From contig MU832113.1 in the NCBI GenBank assembly GCA_029204225.1, positions 22,791 to 86,790 on the forward strand: a stretch of 64,000 nucleotides of DNA, written 5' to 3'. Under the pieces are notes generated by a model. It was not told the DNA's origin, searched no databases, and saw nothing but the letters and a program-made list of their open reading frames with translations. This document shows positions 1 to 11,996 of this stretch, one piece after another; the stretch's first letter is position 1, and each line of letters starts with the position of its first letter. The translations under genes and the position numbers were made by a program. Origin of the DNA: Diphasiastrum complanatum (Eukaryota > Streptophyta > Lycopodiopsida > Lycopodiales > Lycopodiaceae).

Positions 1-1826
1 ATGTCTGCTAGGGGACAGCCCTCTCCACCTTCCTCGCGAATAATCCGCTCGAGGTCATCTATATATAGTGCAAAAAGAGTGGGTGATAAGGGGCAACCCT
101 GCTTCACCCCAATGGTAGAATGTATCTGTGAGGACCAGCCACTACCATCTCTGAAACGTGCCAAGACTCGCTCATATAAAGTAATGATCGCAGCAATAGT
201 ATCCTCTGAAAAGCCAAGTGAAGACAGTCTCTGGAAAAGAAGATGTCGTGGAACAGAGTCAAAAGCTTTGCGAAAATCCACAAAGCAACAGTAAATTCTC
301 TGTTTCCGATGTCGAGCCTCCTCAATAATGCATCTCAAAATGAAGATCTGGTCTGAAGTAGAATATCCCGGTCTGAAACCAGCTTGACCCATAGCGTGTA
401 AACCCTCAGTTTCAGCAAAAGATCCAGTGACTGTCTGTAGTATAGAGCCATATATCTTAGCTAGAGTGTGACCAATCATAATGGTGCGGTAGTTTCCTAC
501 ATTCATGGGATCACCTGCCTTGAGGATGGGGTGAAGGATATTAGTACACCAAGCCGTAGGAAAACCAGAAGTAACAGCTGTGTTAAAAACATGAGCAATG
601 TAAGGGGAGATGAGATGTGCTACGGGCTTTAGGAAGTCTACACTTAAGGAGTCATAGTCAGTGGCTTTATTTAGTTTGGCATGTTTAATGGCGTTTTCAA
701 CCATGTCAGGGGTGAAAAGTGAGCAGTGGTCAGGTCTCGGTGAGAGTGAGGTAGGAGGAGAGTCCGTGGTATATAACTCCGTGGCATACTCGATCCAGGA
801 TTCGATGGCTATGGGGGCCAATGTTGAAGAGTGTCTGGTAAAATGTTTCCAGAAAAAAGAGGAGGAGGGTGAATCTAAAGAGTTGATCATTTTTTGGCAG
901 AGTGATTGTAGGTACTTGATCTTCTTTGTTCTGGTGGTTCTATGATATTCTTTCTGGCATTGTTTGAGTGTGGCAGGGGAGTGTGACCTGGCATATGTCA
1001 CATGATTGTGAAGAGAGCGGCATTCTGCATCATACCATCTGTTGTGAACACTTCTGTGAGATGATGTCGTTTTGGTGGGGAAGGATGAGGAAGCAGCAGC
1101 TAAGAGGGATGTAGAGAGAAAAGTGGCTTGCTGGTCAATTGGTGCCATGAACGGGAAGTTAGCGAGTAGTTGGGATAAGATTGTGGTGTAATTAGTGAAT
1201 CCAGATTGGGTGAAAGGAATACGTTTATGAGTGGGAAGAGAGCAAGAAATTTGCAAAGAAGAGGTTATGTGACCAAGTGACATGTGTAAGAGCGAGTGAT
1301 CGGAAATGGTAGGGGGTGTGATGGAGAAATCAGAAATGTGAGAGATCAAAGCAGGTGATCCAATGAAGTAGTCGACCACACTATGTCCTCCACCATGAGG
1401 ATAGCATGTATATGCTGATGAGGAAGGCCACTGTGTGAGGCCATTCAAAATGGCAAGAGCGTGTGTCTCTGCTAGAGTGATCAACTGCTCCCCGAAAGAT
1501 GTAGCTGGAGTGTCTGCATCCTGTGATACCCGGTCTAGCCCCATATCCAAAGGGTAAAGCCTGAGAAGATCCGTAGCTGCATGAAATTCGGTTTGTCTAG
1601 AGCTTGTGCGGGCGTTGAAATCACCTGCTAGTAAAATGGAACCCTGCTGAGAAAAGATAGCAATATCATCTGAGAGAGCCTGAAAAGGGTCCCCGCCAAA
1701 CTCAGCAAACACTGAGGTCTGTGGAGCAAAATAGCATACAGCTATATAGATGTCCTGAGGTAATCCCAATAGTGAGCCAATAATGTGTAACCAAATATAG
1801 CGAGCGTATGGATCTTGTTTAACCAT
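1..1826 (-). mobile_element. Non-LTR retrotransposon (LINE) ORF2, 5'-truncated and cut by the window edge
   Basis: One open frame runs without a stop from the minus-strand ATG at 1826 to base 1, about 608 codons. It first encodes the C-terminal half of an AP-type endonuclease: LLAGDFNA near 1617-1640, GHSVVDYF near 1365-1390 and the catalytic ISDHS near 1288-1308. A linker with RWYDAECR follows, then the reverse transcriptase, with NYRTIMIG, FRKAFDSVPR (about 243-290) and IGVKQGCPLSP (about 80-115). The catalytic FADD box and the 3' end lie left of the window. The endonuclease N-terminus is missing, and the frame stops abutting a short GA tract at 1829, as expected of a 5'-truncated insertion. 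The unbroken frame suggests a fairly young copy. The element lies antisense inside the probable first part of the glyoxalase gene. The clade is uncertain. Confidence 0.9.
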
Positions 1827-1828
1827 CT

Positions 1829-1848
1829 GAGAGAGAGAGAGAGAGAGA
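1829..1848. repeat. (GA)n microsatellite at the LINE 5' junction
   Basis: About ten GA units directly abut the upstream end of the LINE reading frame. It may be the target into which the truncated LINE inserted or a tract grown at the junction. From here to about 2090 I see nothing else that can be named. Confidence 0.7.
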
Positions 1849-2089
1849 ACTCACAATCAATCACACAATAGAAAATGGTATTAGGGCAAGTTTCTATAGG
1901 CATACATAGACCATGTAGTGCCTGTGCATGTGCCCATGCAAGCCTACTGCATTCCTATGCATGTAAGTCATTACTATTGATGTTGTACATCATGCCAATA
2001 ATTGTCCTAAACCATGCAATAGCTCCACATGTCATTAAATGTGTGATTGGGTCCTCACAAGGTTATTAATTACAGTCTGCAAAAATACA

Positions 2090-3460
2090 TGAGAATCGAA
2101 GATAGGTACCTACACGACAGTCAAACTATTGAGGAAGGTTGAACTATTAAAGGAGTATTGAGTGTCGACTATCGACGAATGCTTGAATGTTCGATTCAAA
2201 CAATTATCAAATCGGACATTTGAACCTTCGAACCTTTGCCAACCTCAACTCCAACCTATGCGACTTTGACTCTAATCGACAAACTGTCGACTACCTTGCT
2301 GACGTGGTACCACTCTAAATAAGCTAGTCACCTATACTAGCTAGTTACTGCATTGTGCAACTGTTTTGACAATGACAGGAGCCACGATCACCACCTGTCT
2401 AAATAGCGACAGCCATGATCCAGGTAAATCTCAGACAACATAAGCTCAACGTCTTTATGCATTTGTATATATGTCTATAATAATCAAATAGTCAATATAC
2501 ATATCAAGCACTAGATGATCAATCCATCAGCGAACATTCGGAATTTGATAATCATTGTAATTAAGCAGCAAGTACAGTGTAGATGTCACTACATCAATTA
2601 GATTTAAACTGAGAGTCAAAATAAGCTATCAACTGATCTTCGAATCATCGAAGCTGTTATAGAACTACGAGCTAGTTTCAAGCACGCGGTACTACCGCAA
2701 TTGTCTTGTGCTTGTCATTTCTTGTGATTGTCTGATGTTGCTCTCTTACATATATGTCTGAACTGCTCAACTAACAGTCATTAGACTTTGTGTTTGTCTA
2801 CGTAATCGACCCTATCGATTCAGATGACTTTGAAGTCAAAATCAAGTAGAATCATCGAGTCATTTGACTCACCATCCTAATTCGATTCGATAGCGTAGCA
2901 CATGCACCAAGGGATTCATTCCACTCAAATTTTCCCAACATGGTCTCAAAGCTTCTTTAAGTTATCTGATACTTTGTATAGATTCACTTTTATTCTGCTA
3001 CTAATCAAGCTCTGAATACTTCTGTTCACATCAATAAAGGATTACTTTGGCATTATAGACTTGGTCATTTAAATCATGCTATCGTACTTGATCTCGACCA
3101 TCCAGATAGGAAAGTCGAACTCCTTGTCTGCCAGGATTGCATTATCGGACAGCCGGCTAGCTAAAGATTTGTTAGACATTGTACATACAGACATATGTGG
3201 CCCAATTTTTAACTTTTTTATTGAAAGGTACCAGATTTTTCATTACCTTTATTGATGAATATTCTAGAATAACAACTGTATATTCATCAAGCATAAATCA
3301 AAGGCATTCAACCTCTTCAGAACATTAGAACCGTACCTTAGACGAATCAGCCAAGTGCATGCTTGCTCACGCATCACTACCTAAGCACTTCTGGGCTGAA
3401 GTTGTTTCCACTACAGCTTACATCTAGAACAGATGTTCGACTAAAGGCCTCTTAGGTAGG
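2090..3460 (+). mobile_element. Gutted copia element: LTR end, primer-binding site, pre-integrase and integrase scraps
   Basis: An LTR-like stretch from roughly 2100 ends in CCCAACA at 2940. It is followed at once by TGGTCTCAAAGC (2941-2952), which differs in two bases from the usual initiator-Met primer-binding site TGGTATCAGAGC. Instead of gag, the next recognisable sequence is the pre-integrase motif LWHYRLGHLNHA (about 3045-3080). After it come integrase motifs resembling DIVHTDICGP (about 3170-3200) and FITFIDEYSR (about 3238-3270) in shifting frames. Gag, protease and everything after mid-integrase are gone. The LTR start is not resolved. Confidence 0.65.
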
Positions 3461-3689
3461 CTGTGTGGTAGGATTAGGATCCATTTACAAAAGCAAGAGA
3501 GGTGAATTAAGAAAGAGTGATATGATAAAGATCAAAAGAAACTCAAGGAAGGTAGATACAAGTTGCTGTCTCTTCACAAACCAAATGGTAGTGTCCATGG
3601 CTGCCAAAAGGAATAAGAGAAAGCAACAAGAAGACAGATGCACCACCACCTCCACCTCTTCTGCTCCAGTTGCAGTATCACCTGTGTCA

Positions 3690-4960
3690 ATTCTAATGAC
3701 ATAAGGTGGAACTGCAATCTATAATACGGGAGATGAAACAATCAGGGCTTGTTCCTTGTTCCAACTAGGTTGATTCCTCTTTTTCCTTTTGTTCACAACA
3801 CCTTTTGTCAGATTAGTGAGTGGAGCTACAACCTTGGCAATAAATTTTCAATAGAAAACTGTAAATCCGAGAAATGATTTGACTTGTCTAATAGTTTTCA
3901 GAATTGGCCCATCAACAACCAACTTGATTTTATCTCGTCAATTTTGATCCCATGAGCAATTGTCTTATGATCTAGGTAAACCAACTCATGCTCAAAGAAT
4001 TCACATTTGATTCTTTAGTGTAGAGTAACTCCTAAAGGAGTTTCATCAAGGCAGTTTTGATATGTTCTACATGTTCCTTGAAGGTTCTATTGTATACAAG
4101 AATATCATCAAAAAACACTACCCCAAATATGGACGAAATAAATCATTCATCATTCGTTGTAACGTTGTTGGAGCGTTTTTGTTAACCCAAATTTCAAACT
4201 AAGAACTCGTAATGACCAAATCTTGTATGAAATCCAGTTTTCTACACATATTCCAACTTAATTCTTATTTGATGGTACCCTATTCTAAGATCAATATTAG
4301 TCAAGTATTTGTCCTCACCTAAGCAATCTATCAGGTCATCCATCCTAGGTAAAGGATATTTATTTTTAATAGTTACTTTATTGCATCCCTTGTAATCAAC
4401 ACATCCAAAAACCTCCATCCTTCTTCGCTTTTAAAAGAACAGGGGCGCTCCATGGTGATTGGGTTGGATATGTCCCATCCTCAAATAGTTTTCTATTTGA
4501 TTTGTAATTTCGATCTCCTCCTTTTGAAGAAACCTATAAGGTTGTCTAGAGATAGTGCTAAACCAAGAGGTAGTTCATTTGGAAAGACATCATGAAATTC
4601 ACTTCTGATATGATATTTCATTGTTTGTTCATGATCTACATTTATATAAATTTTAGAAAATTCCAAAATAGGTTTTTCCAACATAGAGAAAACTTCATAC
4701 TATGAATCATCAAATGCCTCCATTATATTAACATTAGAAATCATATTTGACGGATGAATAAAATTACTTCCAAAAAATGTAGCCACTTTATCACCCTCCT
4801 TGAAAGTGAGAGCATGCTTCTTAAAATCAATTGTCAGGCGATTTACTAAATAGCCACTCGTAACCAAAAATTAAATTTCAGTTTTGTCCACGATCCCTTT
4901 ATAGTTCTGAAGAATCAAATCACCAAAAAACCATGAAAATCATCAACTTTTCAGCGCGTT
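3690..4960 (-). mobile_element. Ty3/gypsy reverse transcriptase relic
   Basis: Read on the minus strand, this stretch gives a protease-RT linker (about 4684-4493). The RT blocks follow: a segment like [21 protein letters not shown] (about 4420-4350), [10 protein letters not shown], then [12 protein letters not shown], and FFDDILVYNRTF in place of the usual YxDD box (about 4120-4085). It ends in VVAPLTNLTKG near 3830-3800. Stops and frame changes occur throughout, so it is dead. No LTRs are seen. It lies antisense within the presumed glyoxalase intron. Confidence 0.75.
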
Positions 4961-6126
4961 TTCGGCCTTGCATGGCCTCTACAGCTCGTTCCTTCTGCTC
5001 ATACTAAAAAGACAGCTTCAGATGATGTTGAAGAACACGCATGCAAAATTTACAAGCAATCAACCTATTCTGTCCTTTGAAAACATGAAAAAACCTTTAA
5101 ACAATATTCTTTTTTTATTTTCGGGTTTTTCCACATGTTTGGACACATAGTTCCCTCATGCAAGCACCCACTGATCTTCTAAACCTTAAATCCACCTGAA
5201 CCAGCCTTTTACAGTTCTGATTTTGCTATGACATAGCTCTTGCAATCCATTTCTAGCCAAAAATAAGCTTTTTTTTTACTTAGTCTAGAAGCTAAAATCA
5301 AAACAATGTCAAAACAAATCTATGCTGTATTTGAATGTACTTTTGTATGGGAGCTTGATAAAGTGAAAATAACTTGTACCCCCAAACTCGAGCTACTAGT
5401 TTTGGATCAGTGATTAATGTCCTGAGGGCCTACATGCTGTGAGAGATTCCAGCTAGTATGGAGACAGTCTTGTATTGTATTTTCTCTTGTACTTTGCTAT
5501 CCATTTCATTAAAGTCTGAGCTTCTTGTGTGCTTTCTCCTTTACTCATGTGAGTTCTTCCATTCTGGTTGTGGAAGCTAGTAAGAGCTTGTCATCTCCAT
5601 CAATATTTCTCTATCCATCATGTTTTTTAAAGCTTGATCCAATTAGTTTATGTATGCTGAAATTAAAAATCAATTAAGCTGCCACACTTTTTGCGTCTCA
5701 AAGGATGGACTAAATCTTGCGTGTGAATTTGTCATGCACTGTGCAATGCATCCAAACATTCTGGTTAACCAGCAGAAAGAGATGTTTGTGTTGATATATG
5801 TGATAGAATTTCATTTGGGTTTTCATCCAAGCTACATTCTTCTATATAAGCTTTTTTTGTTCACTCGATCATGGATGTTCTGTTGTCTTGGACTCTTCTT
5901 ACTTTCCTGCTGATTTTTTCCTGGCTATGAAAACAGAAAGAGTGGTTAGTGATCTTGTGATCTGTTTGCCATTTATCAATTGGGTCGGTTTGGGACTGGA
6001 TTTGTGATCTTTGGAAAGCTTTGAACTCATTTCTGGAATTTTTAAACATTGAGACTTAAAATTTAGTTGGTGTTTGTGGTGTCAAGTTTGTATATTTTCT
6101 TCTTCTGAAACATTATTTGTGCACAG
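4961..6126. other. Non-coding stretch, presumed intron sequence
   Basis: About 1.2 kb of AT-rich sequence with no convincing exon, element or RNA. It ends in a splice acceptor (GTGCACAG, 6119-6126) directly before the glyoxalase exon. I searched for a preceding glyoxalase exon (a segment ending in YAQ before a GT donor) and did not find one here or further left. Confidence 0.5.
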
Positions 6127-6267
6127 ATTGCTATAAGTACTGATGATGTTTATAAGACTGCTGAGGCAATTCGCATATCGGGTGGGAAAATAACTCGAGA
6201 GCCTGGCCCTTTGCCAGGAATTAATACTAAAATTACAGCTTGCTTGGATCCAGATGGTTGGAAAACG
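6127..6267 (+). CDS. Glyoxalase I (lactoylglutathione lyase), penultimate exon
   Basis: This 141-nt, phase-0 exon lies between a CACAG acceptor and an ACG/GTATGA donor. It encodes IAISTDDVYKTAEAIR, then GGKITREPGPLPGINTK, then ITACLDPDGWKT. This matches the C-terminal half of the second domain of plant two-domain, chloroplast-type glyoxalase I. That enzyme isomerises the hemithioacetal of methylglyoxal and glutathione to S-lactoylglutathione. The conserved REPGPLPG and LDPDGW blocks are intact with no stop or frameshift. Upstream exons are not in the window, so the intron to the left exceeds 6.1 kb and holds a LINE, a copia and a gypsy. A displaced 3' fragment (pseudogene) is the alternative. 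Confidence 0.85.
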
Positions 6268-7544
6268 GTATGATGTTCACATTATTCCCAGTCAGCAAAG
6301 TCTAGTCAGCTTGCCAAGTTGTACCTTCAAAAATATAGTCATGCTTTTACCTGCATGGATTTCACAGTAGAGTTTTAGGGGTTATGTGATATGCTCCATC
6401 GATGAGAGTCTCTTTCTCTCCTTCTCTTTCATATGGTTGATTCCTCTTAAGAGCTCTCAAATTGATTGATTTAAATAATTCTCATATAGCTTAAAACATG
6501 GAGCTAAAATCTTGTTCTACCATGTCCATTTTTACAGAGCAAGAATTGGGTTGAATGCCATGCTCACTTTCGACAGGAGAATGTCGTAAGAATACGTGCA
6601 ATAGAATCTGAGCTGAAAACATGTAGAAATCCTTGCGGAATTACTGCCAACTCTTTTAAGGTGTAACTGATTGTAAATGATAGGATAGTACAAAAAGGGG
6701 AAGCAGGAAATGCAGAAAATCATGGATGGAAATGAAAAGGTGGCAGCTTGGGTTGTAAAGAAAAATCTGTCAATGGTTGAAAAGTGGCTAAGAAAAATCA
6801 TGTTGTGGCTAAAAGTGAACTCAAATAAAGAGCCCCCTTAAGTAAACAACTCTCCCTCAAAAATTAGAGATCGAATGTGGCCGGAGGTCATCTCATTGTG
6901 GCCTGTCATGTAGGCCTGCCACATGGCAAACCATGTAGGCTTGGGGTTTGCCATGCGGCAAGCCACATAAGCCTACCATAGGCTTTGTGTAGCAGGCCAC
7001 ATATGCATGTCATATCCCTGCTATCTGCCAAGCTTGTCGTAGGCTGCCACATGGCAAGCCACGTAGGTTGAACACATGGCACAAAGGTTGTACAATCCAT
7101 CAATTGGTTACTCTGGAGTCGATTTTCGAGAAATGCAATAGTCTATGCAAAAGTGTTCCATTTACCATATTACTGCCTCCACTCTGATTTTATGATTTAG
7201 GGTTTTTACATAATGAAAAGTCTTAACCATTAGGGTTTCCACATGCAATGAAATGATCAATTAATCAACTATACAACTTCACAACTAATAGTGATTAATA
7301 AGTATACAGGGCCTAGGCTACACAAACTTGAAATTTTTCATGCATTTACCAGTTTTATACATAAATTTGACTCAGAAATTTATACTTGTTTTCACATTGA
7401 ACCATCAACAAACGTGTTTGGCAAATGCGTAAGATTGTATTGGCTTAATCCCCTGATGGATTAACCAGGATTTGTTGATCAAGTACATTTATAGTAATTT
7501 TTATGGTTTGTAATCTAATATCTCATCATGGGCTTTCTTTGCAG
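6268..7544 (+). other. Last intron of the glyoxalase I gene
   Basis: The intron has a GTATGA donor at 6268 and a TTTCTTTGCAG acceptor ending at 7544, 1277 nt in all. It joins two phase-compatible coding exons. It contains the short-repeat patch at 6903-7100. I see no coding content in it. Confidence 0.8.
6903..7100. repeat. Diverged short-repeat patch built on GCCACATGGC / GCCACGTAGG
   Basis: Variants of GCCACATGGCAAACCATGTAGGC recur in direct and inverted order about eight times (for example near 6907, 6926, 6950, 6966, 7050 and 7062). The patch is GC-richer than the surrounding intron. It looks like a decayed minisatellite or the end of a small repeat element. No coding signal was recognised. 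Confidence 0.5.
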
Positions 7545-7586
7545 GTTTTTGTTGATAATCAAGATTTCTTGCGGGAGCTTGAGTGA
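7545..7586 (+). CDS. Glyoxalase I, terminal coding exon
   Basis: The exon follows TTTGCAG and reads VFVDNQDFLRELE then TGA (7584-7586). This is the typical C-terminus of plant two-domain glyoxalase I (family pattern VFVDNxDFLKELE). It continues the frame of the previous exon in phase 0. The exact fit of splice sites, phase and C-terminal sequence argues for a working gene end rather than chance similarity. Confidence 0.85.
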   Translation, partial: VFVDNQDFLRELE

Positions 7587-7900
7587 AATTTTTGGTACCT
7601 TACTTAGCCTTAAGGCTTCAGGATTTGAATCCTTTACATTCTGTACCACCTGCTGAAGTTAGGCACAGTGCTGCTGTAATCTGATCTGATGGAACAGTGC
7701 TCTCTTTTAAGGTCCAGCCTCTCAAATCAGCCACTCTGTTGTATGGGCGCTCATCTTCATGTCAATATGGAGCTGTAGCATTAACTTGTATACAATAACT
7801 ATGAGTATGTACTACAAACTTATGAAGCTTGAATCCTTTATCGGATTACAAGAAGCTGTGCAAATTTATTCCTTCTTAATTTCGTACAATAAATAGCTGA
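7587..7900 (+). other. Probable 3' UTR of the glyoxalase I gene
   Basis: About 300 nt follow the stop codon with no coding potential. An AATAAA is present at about 7889-7894 and is a plausible poly(A) signal. The transcript end is not otherwise defined by the sequence. Confidence 0.4.
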
Positions 7901-9446
7901 AAAGGGGAAGAAGATGGACAGTGAACTTTGGAAGAGTATATTGACATTCTCTGTATTCATTGATCCCTGCTCTATTGCTTTTGGCACAGAGATGAAAACA
8001 TGCTGGAGTTTTATCACCTCTAGGCTTTAATGTGTTCAAACAATAAGTCCTATTGACATTTTTTCCTGTCATCAGCAAGAAATGCTTTGGAATATGCTGG
8101 ACATGGCCCTGATTGCTGGAGACCCTTTTCACTCAAAGTGGCATTAATAGCTTGAATTTAGTTTTAGAAACCTATGGAGATTTACCTTTCTATTTATACG
8201 GCAACAAAAATCTTGCCTTGTTGAAGAGTCGACTTTCATCACTAATGCTATTCTATGCAATATGGTCATTGTGCTAGAACATTCAGCCTCATCTCTTATG
8301 GAGTCCAAGGTTTAATAAAATATAACCTCTTTCAAGGTTTTGGAAGCCCTTCCAGCTTTTCTGAGGAGATGGAGTTCCAAGTGCATGTCAAGCTGCAATC
8401 AAAAAGTACCAAACTGACAGTCAAGCATTGCAGTATATTGCTTTTGTTTATGCTTCAAAGAAGGAAACACTTCGAAATAAATTTTTTGAAGACGGTTATG
8501 CATTCCAGTTCTAGGTTACACCAATGTTTAATGCTTAGAAACCCGTTCTGACCGTTTTTGGTCGGAATGCACTGTACATTCTGGAACGCACTGGGCCAGA
8601 ATGTTTTTTTTTTACTCCAAAAAAAAAAATTGTGCATGAATATAAATTTTTGTCTTTGTTAAACGATTAAAAAAAAATATTTAGATTTTTCTGGCCACAT
8701 TCGAGAACAGAATGTGTTTTGGATTAAAAACATTCCAACCCAGGTAAATTGAAGAATGGTTTCTCACAAAAACATGTGGGTGAATTGGCGAACATAAATA
8801 GAGAGCAATTTTGAGGCCTTAGTTCATTCTTTGTTTGGAAACTGAAACATCCATCTCAGAAGATGGAAGGTAGAGGAGATTTTAAGCAGATATTCTTGAA
8901 AATGTGTAGGTTGGATTTGAGTATGCTTTGAAACAAGTTGCAGGGAGCAGGAGATTTTTTATGGGGAGGACTTTTGGCGAGCTTTTTGGAAACTGAAACT
9001 CTAACCAAATGCTCACAGGCGAGAGATTATTGTATCCTACTAGTCTAAGTATATTTTACTTTATGGTAGATGGGTCTGTGGGAAAAGCATTTTTGGACCT
9101 CTATTAAATTGTGTCTTATTTGATGGGGAGGACTTTTGGTGAGCTTTTTGAGGCCAAACACAAAAGCTCACCACTAAATCAAATTGCAAGCTTGATAAAG
9201 CTGCCTATGGTTCTAGTCCTGCAAGATACATACTTCAATACATCTAGGATGTCTCAGATGCCTTGGAAAATCAATCACTAGAATAAGTGAGCTAGATCTT
9301 GTAGATGAAACAACTCATATTTTAAAATGTTGTTAATGTACTTGTGATTTTCATGAACATGTATTATAATGATTAAATTGCAAAATGTATCGACTTGTTG
9401 GAAAGACTAAATTATTACCAAGCTAGAGAAATGGTTGTTTTCCCTA
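7900..9446. other. Gene-free stretch with homopolymer runs and a dispersed repeat
   Basis: No exon or element domain was found. A GGGGAGGACTTTTGG(C/T)GAGC segment occurs at about 8959 and again at about 9125. A related inverted copy lies near 54476-54505, so it belongs to a dispersed repeat family. Poly-A and poly-T runs near 8605-8680 flank an unnamed repeat-like patch. Confidence 0.45.
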
Positions 9447-9509
9447 ACATTGTGACATCTATATATGACTAGATTTTGCTTGATACTCATATATAGATGT
9501 CACGATGTT
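9447..9509. repeat. Small foldback with 17-bp perfect arms
   Basis: GTGACATCTATATATGA (9452-9468) is exactly complementary to TCATATATAGATGTCAC (9487-9503), with an 18-nt loop. Pairing extends outward about five more bases with one mismatch. It would fold into a hairpin stem of about 22 bp. It could be a miniature inverted-repeat relic or a small-RNA precursor. Confidence 0.75.
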
Positions 9510-11876
9510 TTACAACATGCTTCACTTGACTTTTGGGAAATGCAATTTGCAATTGTTTTCAAAAGGCTAGCATTTGCTAAAGTAAATAATGGTCTTTGTT
9601 TCTCTATATGAAGCATTCAAACTTAGGTGAAACTACCCCATCCACTAACAGTCAGGTGACTTCCACCATTTTGTGAGGCCTTACATGTATTGGATGCATG
9701 CACATAATAGGGTGAAAGTTACCTATTTGTAGACTCATTTGTGCTTTTGACTCTTCACTAAGGCCTTTGTTGGCCCTGCCGTAGGCACGGGCTTATTGTT
9801 TTCATGTTTGGTTTTAGCCTGCTTGCGATCTTTTCTTTTTCTTTTCTTTTTTTAAAAAATATTTTTTATATATTTTGAGGGGCCTTATGATTATTGCGAC
9901 ATCGACACGTATTAGTGTTCTTAGTTTTTAAAAACATTGTATTTTGAAGTTTTTAAAGCCTTCACGTTGTCGCAAATCAGTGTGGACGGAGACAATTTGA
10001 AGTTTTGTTATTTCTCTGTCACTTTCTTGGAGCTTCTCGCTGGCCTGCATGCAGGCGCGGGTGTGAATGTCTGGGTGCCACCTACGTCATCTGATCCTAT
10101 TTCAATCGTAGTCTTCTCCAGGAATCGTACGTAATTTACATCCTGTGATTTATAGAGAAGCGATTTTGAAAAGAGAGAGTGAATATCAGACTGATAGAAA
10201 CTGAAAGCGCATAATTTTGAAAGGAAAAACTGGGTATCAAATTCGTAGAAACAAACGGAAAGCAATATAGCACGCGGTTATGAAGTTTGCCAGGTTCAAA
10301 TTTATGGCAAGATGCTCATAGTTTTGCGTACGGTTTGTGGTGGTGTATAGATGATACAAACTTGTAATTGTTTTACCAAGAGCTTGTACCATTTCTGCAG
10401 TCAGGTCTCTTTTTTAAAGTACGAGCTGTATTGTAATCATGAGTTTGTGTAAGAATTTGCTTCAAACTACAAGAAATACATTGAGTTGATTTCGTTGTCC
10501 GCCATCTACAGTCTAGAGTATGATGTTTCATCTGGCATTTCGATTCTAGATTTGTGAGATATACTTTTTGAAGGACCAGAGGCTTACGTTGAAAGATAAG
10601 CCTGCCAAGTTATACTCTGACATAGTTGTTAAAAGGTTCTATTGAAAGTCCTCAGACACACCAAACATTTAAAAAGTTCTCTGAACTTTTTCTAAAGAGT
10701 CTGAGACTTTGTATGGCAGTTTACTAATAATCTTATGAAGGAATTAAAATTCTGCAAATCATGCATTGAAGAGTATGGCCTTTGTGTTGGAATCCTTCAC
10801 CTTTGTTGCTTCAGTGTCATCATAAAGATGGAATCACAAATCTCTCGATTCCAACCATTTAACGTTACCTTTATCAATCCTAACTTTACCGTTATCATCC
10901 CTTTCAATAAAACAACGTTAAGTCCATTAAGGTGTTCCCAGAGTGATAAAGGACCTGCTGCAGGAGTCAAACTTCCTCGAAAAGTTTGAACTTCGACTAG
11001 TGTGAGATGGAATATCGAGTGTACCCTATTAGTCCACCCACCTTCTAGATTACTCCCTAAATTACACTAACCTCTTATTTCGCAACACACCTTAATTGGG
11101 AATGAAAATTCAATATTACCACCAAAAGTTAAGATCATATGGTTACTATTCAATCTTAGGTTTTGTAACACTACAGCTAGTTGGCGAGGATAAAGTTCTG
11201 TTCCCGAACATGGAAGGAGTCATCCTATTTCCATCAACAACTCTTTTTTTCGATTTTCTATTTTTGATTTTGAAGACACTCCCACCCATCGCATATGTTG
11301 TCTTTAAATATTAAGAAAATACTTATAACTTTTCGTTTCCACCTAAATGACGCCTTTGATATTCCGAATCGAGCCCGATTATCACGTCAATTATCTGCTT
11401 ACCATCTACGTCGATCCAACTTCACATTTTGACTCTAAAATATATCTACCTAGTGTTCCCGATGGTCACAAACATCCTCGTTTCAATAATCTTCATGATA
11501 AGGACATTGATTCTGCAACAAGTATTGAATATTCTATCTAGCGGAAGCCGAAGACGCGATCCCACGCTTTCTTTTATCACTAGAGCCGCTCCGAACCACT
11601 TCAACAGTAAAATGTGGCATTTATAAAGAAAAGACACACCGAGTAAATATACGACCACTCTCCAATCTTCTGCATCTTTTATATCCTTGTCGGAGATAAA
11701 ACATGCCCTTTCCTCTCCTCTCCGTATTTGTTCTTAGTCCATTCAATAGAGAATTTATTCGTGTATTACTTTTCTTCTTTCATAGTAAAATCTATCATCA
11801 CGTGTAGGATTGTATCCTATCTCGAGATGTTGTGTGCAATAATTTATGTTTCTTGGCCTAGTCGGGGCTTCGATAG
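9510..11876. other. No recognisable gene
   Basis: About 2.4 kb of mixed-composition DNA with only short chance reading frames on both strands. No domain, RNA gene or LTR was recognised. Confidence 0.5.
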
Positions 11877-11996
11877 GAGATCTTGGCAATACTTCGGTAG
11901 GGTCTCAGCAGTACTTCGGTAGTAGAGCGCGACAGTACTTTGGTAGGACGCCTCGACAATACTTCGATAGGAAACCTCGGCAGGACTCGGCAGGAA
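11877..11996. repeat. Short minisatellite, unit about 30 bp
   Basis: The core AGTACTTCGGTAG, varying at a few bases, recurs four times (near 11890, 11912, 11935 and 11959), separated by variable GC-richer spacers. It leads into the GGCAGGAAACC border of the tandem duplication. Confidence 0.65.
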
